Assembly: GCF_029227915.1 (NCBI RefSeq) | Contig: NC_079878.1 | Coordinates: 8,434,001 to 8,498,000, forward strand | DNA: 64,000 bases | From: Hydractinia symbiolongicarpus | Taxonomy: Eukaryota; Cnidaria; Hydrozoa; Anthoathecata; Hydractiniidae | Direction of reading: 5' to 3' | In this document: positions 14,825 through 27,140 of the stretch, piece after piece | Position numbering within the stretch: the first letter of the stretch is position 1 | Layout: each line of letters starts with the position of its first letter | Translations under genes and position numbers: made by a program | The notes under the pieces: model-generated | The model's database searches: none | What the model saw: only the letters and a program-made list of their open reading frames with translations | Told to the model about the DNA's origin: nothing

Positions 14825-15255
14825 AGCACCGATTCAACCCGTTTGATATCCGGCTTTTTAAAAAAGGTGTGCTGACAAAAACAAACCGTGGCTATGTAAT
14901 GGTAAGCAATGCTATCATTTTCTACATAGTTGAACAAAGGTTCAGCATGCACTAATAGTTATGTTATGGCCTCATTATTACGGGAATGAAGAATGAAAAA
15001 TTCTGCTTTCAAGGTACCCTATATTGCGCTTTGGATAATTGGGAACTAGCTCCCACATCGAAAGTAAATATATTGCCAAAAAACTGCTCGGTTCCAATGA
15101 CATTAAAATAAGAAAATTAAAAAACGAGTAAATCCTACAGTTTTAATTATTCGAAATAGGAAGATAATTTCGTTAAAGTACAACACAGGTAAATTCACCA
15201 ATGTACCTTCCAGGCTGTTTCCATAAAAAACGTGTAGGTTAGTTTGCTACACATC

Positions 15256-15510
15256 AAGTCATCCTTCTCAAAACTCAAAGAAATTTCTAGTGTCAAAACA
15301 TCTCCTGTTTCTTGCAATTCGCTAAACAAACTTGCCCCAAAGTTGTGCACTGGCGCGTGTAAACAAATAACAAAGGGATGCCTAAAGGGATCTCAAAACT
15401 CAAAGAAGTTTCTAGTGTCAAAGCACCTCCTGTTTCTTGCATTTTACCAAACAAACCTGTTTCAATGTTGTGTACTGACGCGTGTGAACAAATAACAAAG
15501 AGATGCCGTT
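15256..15510. repeat. Internal tandem repeat, unit about 120 bp (unit 1)
   Basis: Two imperfect copies start with CTCAAAACTCAAAGAA at about 15269 and 15392, and a shorter trace follows at 15708. The minus-strand ORF across it is repetitive because of this and is not called as a gene. Confidence 0.75.
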
Positions 15511-15749
15511 TCTCCCATACATGCCGTTTGTTTGGCGTTTCTTCAGGATATAGTTGAGTGGGTTTGAATAATGGTTTGATTGTTGTAGGACCATGCATTA
15601 TTCAAGCTTGGAAAGCTGACGACATTCGCGAAGTATCTGGGGATCTTGGCATGGTTGCATAAAGTAGCCTTTCCTGTAACATTTGCTACACATTAGATCT
15701 TCGTGCTCAAAACTCAAAGAAGTATAGTGAAGTATTATTATTTAGAATC

Positions 15750-16268
15750 ATGCAAATCGGTGTATTAATAACTCAGATGGTAAATGTTGCTGCAAGCGTG
15801 TGGCTAACATACTCAACAGATATCTTTAAAGAAAAAGAAAATAAATTTGCACTAACCTTCGAAAATTTGCAGTTTCCTACCAAATGTAGATCGACGCCAA
15901 TCACCATTTCGTGTTTATGTGGCTACAAAGATGTGTTGTCCAACTTAAAAGAAGCATTTAAGATGGTAAATCGTCCAAATCCAAATTATTCTCCTAAGCT
16001 TACGGAGTTGCTGGAATCCTTAAAGCATTTGGAATACAAATTGATCTTTGCATATGGAAAATATCTGAAAAAAGGACGCGTTAAATGTCACAAAAAATCA
16101 CGCTTTAGTAAATCTACTTTGATTAATGGAACTAAAGAATTTTTTAAACTCAGTGATGATAGCATCATCTTTAGTCGCGTTGCCGTACGAAATTCTGTGA
16201 TTATAAGAGAAACGTTACTATATTTGGAGAATTTTAAACGATATGTCATCCCATATTTTACAGCGTAG
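15750..16268 (+). CDS. Unrecognised 172-residue ORF, copy 1
   Basis: ATG at 15750, stop TAG at 16266-16268. The first 22 residues are mostly hydrophobic (signal peptide or membrane anchor possible), followed by a Lys-rich, mixed helical region with three Cys (Lys-Cys-Arg, Cys-Leu-Cys) and a basic Lys-Lys-Gly-Arg-Val-Lys-Cys-His-Lys-Lys patch at about residues 108-117. The duplicate at 19604-20122 differs by one residue (Ser/Arg) although silent third-position changes are present. It may be a single-exon gene or the last exon of a spliced one. I do not recognise the family. Confidence 0.5.
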   Translation: MQIGVLITQMVNVAASVWLTYSTDIFKEKENKFALTFENLQFPTKCRSTPITISCLCGYKDVLSNLKEAFKMVNRPNPNYSPKLTELLESLKHLEYKLIFAYGKYLKKGRVKCHKKSRFSKSTLINGTKEFFKLSDDSIIFSRVAVRNSVIIRETLLYLENFKRYVIPYFTA

Positions 16269-17800
16269 GGAAAAAACAGTGTTTGGCGTTTATTGACTTA
16301 GCTAAGCTAAGCCATTTTCAGACCAGGACACTTGACTTCACTCTTGTTATTCGGATTTTGTGCAACCATTTCAAGCCTTTAAATATATTTACCAAAATTT
16401 TAATTTTATATGACAAATCACTACAATGTAATACTTATTCCTTTTCAGTTATGTAGTTCGGTTTTTGTTACCACAAAGGAAAAATGGTAAAAGATTAAAA
16501 AATAAAGATATTTTGAGAAATTGCCATATTCTCTAGTTTCGTCATTTGTCCCTTCGGCAAATTAAAACTTTTCTAATGAAAATTTGTATGCAAAGCTGGG
16601 TGTAATATACTGTTATATTATTTTAACGCTTTATTTATTATTGTATTAATTTATTTATGTTCGCTAATATTTATTAGTATTTATTAATAGTAAATTTTAG
16701 GAGAAAAAAACATGTGCTTCCCACAATTTGTTTTATTGCTGTACCTTCCACCAAAGAAAAATCGATTTCCTACGCGGTTGTAGTATGGCAATTCATGCTA
16801 CAACTCTGTTCCGTTATTAAACAGCAATTTTCTATTTTCGTGTACTTATATTTTTTTTTTACCTGCAGACACAAAACAAAAATGACATAAATCGTAATTA
16901 CGATGAGCTGAACGCTTAAGTACAAGTAAATCGTGCTGCACAGCCAGGTGAGGTTCTGTAGTATGTAGTAACTTTAAATTTACGTAAGTTTAGAAACTAC
17001 ATAAATTTAACAAGTATTAAAAATTTTATATTGAGCGTTAAGTTTCAAGTAGAAGGGTGCTTGTCCTTATTATGACAACAAAGGACTAAGCACTTTTTAT
17101 AAGAAGTGTTTTATTGTCAACTTTAATATATATAATAAAATAATATATAAAGCTGGCTTTAGCAGTCGTAAAAAATTATCTCAAGCTTGAATGCATGTTT
17201 GCTTTGCATCAATAATACAATTGGGGCTGGTTCGTGCTTCTTCAAACAATGGAATTCTCATTTATTATGCCAGGAGGCCTTTGTAGATCGAATGTAGTAC
17301 TCCAGTTACATCATAGCTGCCTACCGGCTCAGACTTTTTCTGGTTGGAGATATTTTTAAGACTGCTAGAAGCACCTATGTAAATATTTTTTGTATTCAAT
17401 TGTGAGTGATACAGGGATACAGTATTATTATTATAATTTTGAAAATAAAACGGTTCAGATAAAGAGTGCTTAGTTAGTTCTTTGTTGTCTTAAAGGATAA
17501 ACGTTCTTGAACTTAAAATTTAACACACATTAATCTCAAATTTTTATCTAATTTTTAAACTTACGTACTTGTTGAATTTACGTATTATCTACCCTATAAG
17601 ATTTAATTTGCGTATTAGGTTTTTTTTTGCAGTTAAGATTTCGGATTACATCCGAGACCTTATTAAAACGGGTCTTTTTCTCCTCCTCCTTTTTCTTCGA
17701 CTGACTTTTCAGGATCATTTTTTAAAGTCTGACATGGCCCTACGACTTAGCCTTACGCCGGCTGTGGGTGTATCTTGATATTCGTAAAATTGGGAAAGAA
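16269..17800. other. Remainder of unit 1, no gene seen
   Basis: AT-rich DNA. The ORF at 17569-17778 is not preserved as such in unit 2 and has no recognisable features. Confidence 0.4.
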
Positions 17801-17973
17801 TAAAATGTTTTGTGCTATTGTAAGAGAAAGTAAAGGTACATTCTTGTAAAAACCACGGTACAATCTGGAATAACCTTCTGATCCGCCCAGTTCCAATATA
17901 ACCGTAGCCAGGGTTTTTCTGAGTGGGGCGCAGGTTCAGTTGCTACTACTACAGCCGCCCCTAGTCTTATGAC

Positions 17974-18678
17974 ACTGTTTTGCCGAATCTTTGGACATAA
18001 AATTGCCCAGTTTTAAGACTGGCCGGCCAGTCTTAAGACTGGGCAGGGCGTCACAAGATTGGGCAAAAGATCATGTTAGGCCCATCTTTAGCAAGTCCCA
18101 ACAAACACTCTCAGGCACATTAACACATCATATTTTGGGTACTGTTGAATTGACCCGGCCAGTTTTTGGACACAGTAGAGTAAAAATCGTAGCTAGCTAG
18201 CTAGGCAGCTGGTAGAGCACGTGTTATACATTCAGCATTTATATACAGCTTGTAGTATAGCGGCTAAATTTTAAAAATAAAATGTTTTTATTTATAAAGG
18301 ATCAGAAAAATCGTATTCAACCATATTATTAGTTAGCTAGCTGTTAATTTCATTGGATGAGATGTTTAGCCAGCTATCGAGCTGTAGCCAGCTAGCTAAT
18401 ATGGTTGAGTAGTTTCAATTTTTTAAACATAATAAATGGTATATATAAATTTTTGGCCTCTTGATTTTCCAAGAAAAGTTTCAATTTAAAGTTCCTATTA
18501 AGAGGTAAATTCTAGAAATTTATTGTTCTGTTTGTCTTTCACAATTGTTCTAAGATTGGGCATTTACGTCCATAGATTGGGCAGTCCAGTCTTAAGACTG
18601 GCCACCCATTTGTCACTGTCGGAAGATTGGCCTGACCAGTCTTAAGACGGGGCGCGTTCCAAGATTGGGCAGAACAGT
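17974..18678. mobile_element. MITE with AGTCTTAAGACT palindromes, copy in unit 2
   Basis: Same element as in unit 1, with inverted ends and extra palindromic modules (GGCCAGTCTTAAGACTGG at about 18027). Confidence 0.55.
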
Positions 18679-19603
18679 AGCACCGATTCAACCCGCTTAA
18701 TATCCGGCTTTTTAAAAATGGTGTGCAGACAAAAACAAACCGTGGCTATGTAATGGTAAGTAATGCTATCATTTTCTACATAGTTGAACAAAGGTTCAGC
18801 ATGCACTAATAGTTATGTTATGGCCTCATTATTACGGGAATGAAGAATGAAAAATTCTGCTTTCAAGGTACCCTATATTGCGCTTCGGATAATTGGGAAT
18901 TAGCTACCACATCGAAAATAAATATATTGCCAAAAAACTGCTCGGTTCCAATGACATTAAAATAAGAAAATTAAAAAACGAGTAAATCCTACAGTTTTAA
19001 TTATTCGAAATAGGAAAATAATTTCGTTAAAGTACAACACAGGTAAATTCACCAATGTACCTTCCAGGCTGTTTCCATAAAAAACGTGTAGGTTAGTTTG
19101 CTACACATCAAGTCATCCTTTTCAAAACTCAAAGAAATTTCTAGTGTCAAAACATCTCCTGTTTCTTGCAATTCGCTAAACAAACTTGCCCCAAAGTTGT
19201 GCACTGGCGCGTGTAAACAAATAACAAAGGGATGCCTAAAGGGATCTCAAAACTCAAAGAAGTTTCTAGTGTCAAAGCACCTCCTGTTTCTTGCATTTTA
19301 CCAAACAAACCTGTTTCAATGTTGTGTACTGACGCGTGTGAACAAATAACAAAGAGATGCCGTTTCTCCCATACATGCCGTTTGTTTGGCGTTTCTTCAG
19401 GATATAGTTGAGTGGGTTTGAATAATGGTTTGATTGTTGTAGGACCATGCATTATTCAAGCTTGGAAAGCTGACGACATTCGCGAAGTATCTGGGGATCT
19501 TGGCATGGTTGCATAAAATAGCCTTTCCTGTAACATTTGCTACACATTAGATCTTCGTGCTCAAAACTCAAAGAAGTATAGTGAAGTATTATTATTTAGA
19601 ATC

Positions 19604-20122
19604 ATGCAAATCGGTGTATTAATAACTCAGATGGTAAATGTTGCTGCAAGCGTGTGGCTAACATACTCAACAGATATCTTTAAAGAAAAAGAAAATAAAT
19701 TTGCACTAACCTTCGAAAATTTGCAGTTTCCTACCAAATGTAGATCGACGCCAATCACCATTTCGTGTTTATGTGGCTACAAAGATGTGTTGTCCAACTT
19801 AAAAGAAGCATTTAAGATGGTAAATCGTCCAAATCCAAATTATTCTCCTAAGCTTACGGAGTTGCTGGAATCTTTAAAGCATTTGGAATACAAATTGATC
19901 TTTGCATATGGAAAATATCTGAAAAAAGGACGTGTTAAATGTCACAAAAAATCACGCTTTAGTAAATCTACTTTGATTAATGGAACTAAAGAATTTTTTA
20001 AACTCAGTGATGATAGAATCATCTTCAGTCGCGTTGCCGTACGAAATTCTGTGATTATAAGAGAAACGTTACTATATTTGGAGAATTTTAAACGATATGT
20101 CATCCCATATTTTACAGCATAG
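19604..20122 (+). CDS. Unrecognised 172-residue ORF, copy 2
   Basis: Same frame, start and length as the ORF at 15750-16268, with a Ser to Arg change at about residue 138 and otherwise identical protein. Conservation of an open frame in both copies fits either recent duplication or selection; sequence alone does not separate these. Upstream it has the same 120 bp repeat block (19110-19365). Confidence 0.5.
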   Translation: MQIGVLITQMVNVAASVWLTYSTDIFKEKENKFALTFENLQFPTKCRSTPITISCLCGYKDVLSNLKEAFKMVNRPNPNYSPKLTELLESLKHLEYKLIFAYGKYLKKGRVKCHKKSRFSKSTLINGTKEFFKLSDDRIIFSRVAVRNSVIIRETLLYLENFKRYVIPYFTA

Positions 20123-21656
20123 GGAAAAAACAGTGTTTGGCGTTTATTGACTTAGCTAAGCTAAGCCATTTTCAGACCAGGACACTTGACTTCACTCTTG
20201 TTATTCGGATTTTGTGCAACCATTTCAAGCCTTTAAATATATTTACCAAAAATTTAATTTTATATGACAAATCACTACAATGTAATACTTATTCCTTTTC
20301 AGTTATGTAGTTCGGTTTTTGTTACCACAAAGGAAAAATGGTAAAAGATTAAAAAATAAAGATATTTTGAGAAATTGCCATATTCTCTAGTTTCGTCATT
20401 TGTCCCTTCGGCAAATTAAAACTTTTCTAATGAAAATTTGTATGCAAAGCTGGGTGTAATATACTGTTATATTATTTTAACGCTTTATTTATTATTGTAT
20501 TAATTTATTTATGTTCGCTAATATTTATTAGTATTTATTAATAGTAAATTTTAGGAGAAAAAAACATGTGCCTCCCACAATTTGTTTTATTGCTGTACCT
20601 TCCACCAAAGAAAATTCGATTTCCTACGCTGGTGTAGTATGGCAATTCATGCTACAACTCTGTTCCGTTATTAAACAGCAATTTTCTATTTTCGTGTACT
20701 TATATTTTTTCTTTTCCTGCAGACACAAAACAAAAATGACATAAATCGTAATTACGATGAGCTGAACGCTTAAGTTCAGGTAAATCGTGCTGCACAGCCA
20801 GGTGAGGTTCTGTAGTATGTAGTAACTTTAAATTTACGTAAGTTTAGAAACTACATAAATTTAACAAGTATTAAAAATTTTATATTGAGCGTTAAGTTTC
20901 AAGTAGAAGGGTGTTTGTCCTTAGTATGACAACAAAGGACTAAGCACTTTTTATAAGAAGTGTTTTATTATCAACTTTGATATATATAATAAAAAAATAT
21001 ATAAAGGCTTTAGCAGCCGTAAAAAATTATCTCAAGCTTGAATGCATGTTTGCTTTGCATCAATAATACAATTGGGGCTGGTTCGTGCTTCTTCAAACAA
21101 TGGAATTCTCATTTATTATGGCAGGCGTCTTTTGTAGATCGAATGTAGTACTCCAGTTACATTATAGCTGCCTACCGGCTCAGACTTTTTCTGGTTTGAG
21201 ATATTTTTACGACTGCTAGAAGCACCTATGTAAATATTTTTTGTATTCAATTGTGAGTGATACAGGGATACAGTATTATTATTATAATTTTGAAAATAAA
21301 ACGGTTCAGATAAAGAGTGCTTAGTTAGTTCTTTGTTGTCTTAAAGGATAAACGTTCTTGAACTTAAAATTTAACACACATTAATCTCAAATTTTTATCT
21401 AATTTTTAAACTTACGTACTTGTTGAATTTACGTATCATCTACCCTATAAGATTTAATTTGCGTATTAGGTTTATTTTTTGCAGTTAAGATTTCGGATTA
21501 CATCCTAGACCTTATGAAAACGGGTCTTTTTCTCCTCCTCCTTTTTCTTCGACTGACTTTTCAGGATCATTTTTTAAAATCTGACATGGCCCTACGACTT
21601 AGCCTTACGCCGTTTGTGGGTGTATTTTGATATTCGTGAAATTGGGAAAGAATAAA

Positions 21657-22590
21657 GACTGCGTTATAAAATTGATCACAAATATTGTTGTAGACTGTTA
21701 TTTTATTATTATTTGATAAGCTATGCTAGATTTTATTTCGAGTTATGTTTTTTAACGAAGCGGATTTTGTTGAACTAAATCGAGATCAAATCGTTCCTTC
21801 CGTTGGAACGGGTTCAAGTAAGCCTTATTAGTTTACCGACAGTGCAAAGATATTCTCTTCATTGTGTCTAGTTTACTAAGCGGCTTTCTGATACCCCTTT
21901 TTTGCCAGAGGTCTTGTGAATTTCGTTGTGTTTAGGGTGGGCAAAAGGTCTTTTCATTCCTGTCAGTTTGCCCCAAATTGACCAAAGAAAATTACTTAAT
22001 GTTTATTGAATAAAACAACTTTTTGAATGAAAATACATATCGAAACTATATAATCACAACTTGATAAAGAAAGGATTGTTGAAAAACTATTTAGAATGCT
22101 AGCTATAGCTATTTTACATTGTCTATCATGAGTATTTCTGCAAGTTTCAGTCAGCATATGCTATATATTTGTAAGTACACCAGCGTAGGTCAAATCTTAG
22201 GTATTTTAAAATTCATAATGTTTTTAGTCATGTGGAAATCTTAAAACAATGTCGCAGGTATGAAAAAAATTTGCGGATATCGCTACAACACAAGCAACAT
22301 ACTATATTCCTGAATAGCCAGCTGGCTATAGTATTTAATAAATTGATACGCTGATAAATTGGAGACGTCTTCGTTTTTTTCTTACGAATTTTTAAGGGTA
22401 CCGTAGTATTGTTGAAGTACTATTTTTCAAAGATTACTTTTTGTACATTTGGGGAGATCTTTATTCTGATATAATTTTAAAACTTTAAAGATTTCTGATG
22501 AGCTGTGTTACGGTGGTGTACTGTTAAGAAAACATATTTCGTAAAGGGGTGACCTACAAAAAGGGTGCCAATGCACTATAGGGCAACATC
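21657..22590. other. No gene seen; left flank of Polinton
   Basis: AT-rich DNA without a recognisable exon or element. Confidence 0.4.
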
Positions 22591-22646
22591 AGAGATAGAG
22601 AAATGTTCTTTCTGGCACAGACGACGTCGACCAAAGGGAAATCCCC
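22591..22646 (+). repeat. Polinton left terminal inverted repeat
   Basis: AGAGATAGAGAAATG at 22591 begins a 56 bp match to the reverse complement of 36854-36909 with two mismatches. Confidence 0.9.
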
Positions 22647-22708
22647 ATTCAAAATCATGACCGTCCCAAAAATGTTTGAAATCAAAAAATTATATATAAA
22701 TAAAAGAG

Positions 22709-25700
22709 ATGGATTGGAAATATAAAACCGTAAAACAATTACATGTCATCGCAAAAATTCGTGGGATTAAGGGTTATTCAAAATTACGCAAAGCAGACCT
22801 CGTTGCTTTATTAGAACCCACTCCAGCACCACAGAGACCACCAAGGAGGGCCAAGGAGCCTAGAAAGAACGTCAGATCAGTGACTATTCTACCAACACCA
22901 GAGGCCATGGACATCTTCGAGCTCCAAGAGATGTTAAAGACTCGTCCAATGGTAAAAAGTAAACTGCGAGAGTGGTCTGATTGGCTAGTGGACTATGTGC
23001 CAGAGTCTATAAAGAAGGGTGTCAATAGCGTATATATAACACGTTCAAAAAGAATGTGAAGAAGCTATACAACAGGGTCACGGGTGCAACGATTCATGAT
23101 GAGGTTAAGGAAGAGGCAAGGGAAGATCATAATTCAGAGCAATCTAATCAAGATTTTACGCCACAGGAGCATAAGCATGCATTACATAAAACATTCAGGA
23201 GTTACCGCATAGCTGGAATAGATGGAACAGATATCCATGGATATTTTAGTATGATACGATCGCATGTGAAAAATTTGATTGAGAAACAGGTGGAAGACAT
23301 GGCCTCTGCAAAAATTCAGTGCTCTCTATGGATCCTATGGAGGAAACCCATTGATGGTACTAACGAGTTTATCGAAGTAGACAAGGTGTTCCACAGCAAC
23401 ATGACATCTATATTCCAAGGCAACATAGTGGATGAATCGATGGACACAATGTTTGCTCAAATTAGAACGCATGTGGAGAATTCCGCGCTACCCAAGAGCG
23501 GTTTTAGTATCGGTCGTATTCAACACCTCGATGTAGACTTCCACAAACTGAAGTTAACGCGGGGATCATCATATATTGAAACACCCAAGTGGATCGCTAC
23601 CAAGCAAGCCACAATTAATCCGAATAACAATGATCAAGAATGCTTTAAATGGTCAATTATCGCCGCCATACATCACGAAGAAATAGGTACAAATCATCAG
23701 AGAATAAGCAAGCTTCGACCATATGAGGTGCGGTATAATTGGGTGGTATTGAATTCCCAACATCCATCAAAGATATCACAAAATTTGCTCTGAACAATCC
23801 CGACATTGCCGTGAACGTCTTGTATGCAACAGGTAAAAAATTTAATATCTTACGGCGGTCGGCATTTAACGAAAGGGATACCCAGGTTAATCTGCTACTA
23901 CTTACCGATGAGAAGAAGAACCACTACGTGGCCATTAAAAATTTATCAAGACTTGTAGGACGTGAAATATCGAAGAACCATGGGAAAATGCATTTTTGTC
24001 TGAATTGCCTGCAGGGATTTCAAACGATAGAATCCCGCGATAAACACTATGTATATTGCAAAGATAATGAAGCGGTAAAAGTAACGATGCCGAGTTAAAT
24101 GGTTATATTATCAAGATGGTCAGCAGCAATTTATGGTCCCATTCGTTATATATGCGGATTTTGAAAGCCTACTTATTCCGATGAAAAAAATGTTCGGGAT
24201 ACAAAGACTAAGAACATAAACAAACATGAACCATGCGGTTGGTGTACCTACAGTACCTTTGCTTATGGTGAGGTGCCTGATCCTCTAACAGTATACAGGG
24301 GCAAGGACTGTGTAACTCGCTTTGTCAACCACTTGGAGGATGAGGTAAAGCGACTTTACAGCACCTACCCTCAACAGGACATGTTACCACTATCGGAGGT
24401 ACTAAAAAAAGAGCACGACTCCGCCACGAGTTGTCCCATCTGCATGAAACCTTTTGATAACGACGAATATAGCCGTAAAGCTCGAGACCATTGTCATTAC
24501 ACGGGGCTGTATAGAGGTGCAGCACATTCGATCTGCAACCTCAGATACAAGATACCAAACCACGTGCCTGTGATCTTCCACAACCTATCTGGGTACGATG
24601 CCCACTTATTTATTCGAGAATTGGGTGAAAAATATGATACTCAGGACATAAGTTGTATTGCAGAGAATACCGGAAATTATATCTCTTTCAATGTTAAAAT
24701 CAAGGTACCCACTGCAGGTATTGGTGACGGCGAAACGTACAAGAAGATAGAAATCAGATTTATCGACAGTTGTCGCTTTATGGCATCAAGCTTGGAGAAA
24801 TTAGCTAATAATCTCGATGATGAACAATGCAAAAATCTCAGTTGGTATTTCAATGAGGCTGACATCTTTAAACTCATGCGTAAAAAAGGTATTTACCCTT
24901 ATGAATACATGAATAGCTGGCAACGATTCGAGGAAACTGAACTACCTCCTTTGGAGGCTTTCTATAGCAAGTTAAACATGAATGGGATTAATGATGAAGA
25001 ATACGAGCACGCTCAAAAAGTATGGAATGCTATTACTCTAAATCGTCCAGAGACTACTATGGGTGACTATCACGATGTATATTTGCTGACTGATGTCCTC
25101 CTATTGACTGACGTCTACAAAAACTTTAGAGGTGTGTGTCATACTAACTACAAGCTCGATCTCGCTCACTTCTACAGCGCCCCGGCTTAGCATGGAAGGC
25201 AGTACTCAAATACACGGGTGTAAAGTTGGAGCTCTTAACTGATCCGGATATGTTGCTCCTATTCGAACGCGGAATACGAGGTGGTATAACGCAGAGTGTA
25301 CACCGATATGCTAAGGCTAATAACAAATATATGGAGGAACAATACAATCCTGATAAGGAATCGTCGTATCTGCAGTACATAGACGCCAACAACCTATATG
25401 GCTGGGCAATGAAACAGCCTCTACAAACACATGGCTTTATAGATAAAAAGGAGATCGAGAAGCTGATAACCGATAACAAACATGGATATATCTTGGAAGT
25501 TGACGTTGATTACCCGAAGGAGCTGCACGATAAGCATAATGAACTACCCTTCATGCCGGAGCGCAAGGTGGTATACAGGGTTGAAAAATTGATCCCTAAT
25601 CTCGAACATAAGCGGAAATATGTGGTACATATCAGAGCTCTACACCAAGCCTTGAAACATGGATTGGTATTAACTAAGGTGCACCGCGCTATCCAGTTTA

Positions 25701-26575
25701 AACAGAATGCCTGGCTCCGGGACTATATTGATCACAACACGAAGCTGACAACTGCCGCCCAGAACGAGTTCGAGAAAGATTTCTATAAATTGATGAATTT
25801 GAGCGTGTTCGGCAAGACCATGGAAAACATCCGGAATCATAGGAATATCAAGCTCGTTACGAATGAATCTGCCTATACAAAGCTTACAATGCAGCCAAAT
25901 TTCAAGAGCGGTATTTGCTACAGTAAAAATTTGATGGGTATTGAAATGGGCAGAATGGGTATTAAGATGAACAAACCCGTGTGTATTGGTCAAGCTATTT
26001 TAGATCAGTCAAAAACCGTCATGTATGAGTTCCACTATGAGTATATGCAGCCCAAGTAAGGTAGCAAGTTGCGGATCTGCTACATGGATACTGATTCCTT
26101 CGTGTACCACATACGAACAAAAGATTTTCATTACGATATTAGTAATGATGTAGAAGAACATTTCGGCACGAATGCTTATAGCAAGGATGACAACAGACCT
26201 CTCCCCATCGGCAAAAATAAAAAGGTCGTAGGCTTGATGAAGGATGAGCTAGGTAATAAGATCATGACAGATTTCATCACATTGAGACCGAAGGCTTATG
26301 CATACAAGAGTCTCACAAAAGATGGGGGTGATCGCAAAGCTAAGGGTGTGAAAAAGGCCGTGACCAAGAAATGTATAACCTTCGAAGATTACCAACGATG
26401 TTTGGAGGAAGGTATTAATATCAAAAAAACTTGGATATGTATTCAGAACAAGGGCCATAATATTTATACGCAGGAAGTCCCAAAAACAGCACTTAATAGA
26501 GCTGATGACAAAAGGATCGTTCAGGCGGATCAGATCAGCACACTAGCTAGAGGCCATTATCGGTTGCAGAAATAA
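22709..26575 (+). pseudogene. polB: Polinton protein-primed DNA polymerase B (broken)
   Basis: It would replicate the element from its ends with a protein primer. The ATG at 22709 follows ATAAATAAAAGAG. Residues 5-35 form a SAP/Rho-N-like helix pair. Then come the terminal-protein-like N-region (23056-23790), a CxxC...H zinc finger (about 24000), exonuclease motif Tyr-Ala-Asp-Phe-Glu-Ser (about 24150), a Cys-Pro-Ile-Cys HNH-like zinc module (about 24435-24540), polymerase motif Asp-Ala-Asn-Asn-Leu-Tyr-Gly (about 25380), and catalytic Tyr-Met-Asp-Thr-Asp-Ser (26081-26100). Breaks: frame changes near 23055, 23745, 24095, 24185 and 25185, mostly in short homopolymers, plus in-frame TAA at 26057-26059. 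Confidence 0.9.
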
Positions 26576-26577
26576 AA

Positions 26578-26715
26578 ATGGAGTTACTACTGATCGTGAT
26601 CATACTCCCATATATATTGATACTTGCTTTCCTTTATCGATGCAAACATATAATAAATAGGATGTCTTTATTAGCAGAAATATTTGACGATGTTGCCAAT
26701 GCTACGGAAGCGTAG
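26578..26715 (+). CDS. Small membrane protein, 45 residues (Polinton)
   Basis: The ATG lies 2 bases after the polymerase stop, in the AAATAAAAATG context shared with other genes of the element. Residues 2-18 form one hydrophobic helix (Leu-Leu-Leu-Ile-Val-Ile-Ile-Leu...), followed by a short mixed tail. Intact. Tiny membrane proteins are common in Polintons; the role is unknown. Confidence 0.5.
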   Translation: MELLLIVIILPYILILAFLYRCKHIINRMSLLAEIFDDVANATEA

Positions 26716-26729
26716 ACAAACGTCAAACA

Positions 26730-27140
26730 TTGAAAGATATACGAAAGACCAAACCATATTTACTGCCTAAAAAATGTAGCGATAGCTTCATGGATAAGGC
26801 ATCAGATGAAATAGTAGAGAAAATATACGCCGAGGTAGTTGAAAAGGAACTCCATGAGAAAGGGGAAAAAACTGCAAAGGCATTTTCAACTCACGCGCTT
26901 GGGTTATATAGCAAAACCATAAGCAATTTTATATCAATCGATGATGAAGAGGCTCTCCGTATTGATCTGGAAAATGATTTGATTATCCGGGAATCTGTGA
27001 CCGATCTTGGAATCCTCGTTTATACAGTATTTGGCAAATTTTTAGCGCCCTTGCTCGTTGCCGCACACACGATTAATCACACAAAACTTTCACAGTCCAT
27101 TGATGAAAAGAAAGAAATAGAGAAAGAAAAGAATGTTTGA
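26730..27140 (+). CDS. Polinton hypothetical protein, about 116-136 residues
   Basis: Open frame with a charged helical first half and a hydrophobic segment near residues 98-115 (Leu-Gly-Ile-Leu-Val-Tyr...Leu-Leu-Val-Ala-Ala), then a Glu/Lys-rich tail. The upstream limit at 26730 is a TTG; the first ATG in frame is at 26790, so the original start may be lost. It overlaps the next gene by 8 bases. Family not recognised. Confidence 0.5.
   Translation: MKDIRKTKPYLLPKKCSDSFMDKASDEIVEKIYAEVVEKELHEKGEKTAKAFSTHALGLYSKTISNFISIDDEEALRIDLENDLIIRESVTDLGILVYTVFGKFLAPLLVAAHTINHTKLSQSIDEKKEIEKEKNV

Larger units (their letters stand above)
14016..17800. repeat. 3.8 kb tandem duplication, unit 1
   Basis: The unit runs from an ATAAAATGTTTTGTGC word to GGGAAAGAATAAA and is followed at once by unit 2. 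The two are nearly identical throughout, differing by scattered substitutions and a few indels, mainly in the MITE near the 5' end. It contains a MITE, a 120 bp internal repeat, and a conserved 172-residue ORF. Confidence 0.9.
17801..21656. repeat. 3.8 kb tandem duplication, unit 2
   Basis: Direct repeat of unit 1, about 70 bp longer, mostly from extra AGTCTTAAGACT-containing sequence in its MITE (18588-18654). It ends at GGGAAAGAATAAA, after which unique sequence begins. Confidence 0.9.

Noticed and set aside
15293-15598. 101-residue minus-strand ORF in both 3.8 kb units
   Set aside because: It runs across a non-coding 120 bp tandem repeat and has no features of a protein family.
22709-23059. 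Separate small SAP-domain gene at the left end of the Polinton
   Set aside because: Polinton polymerases commonly carry this domain at their N-terminus and the next frame continues directly, so it is read as the broken start of polB.
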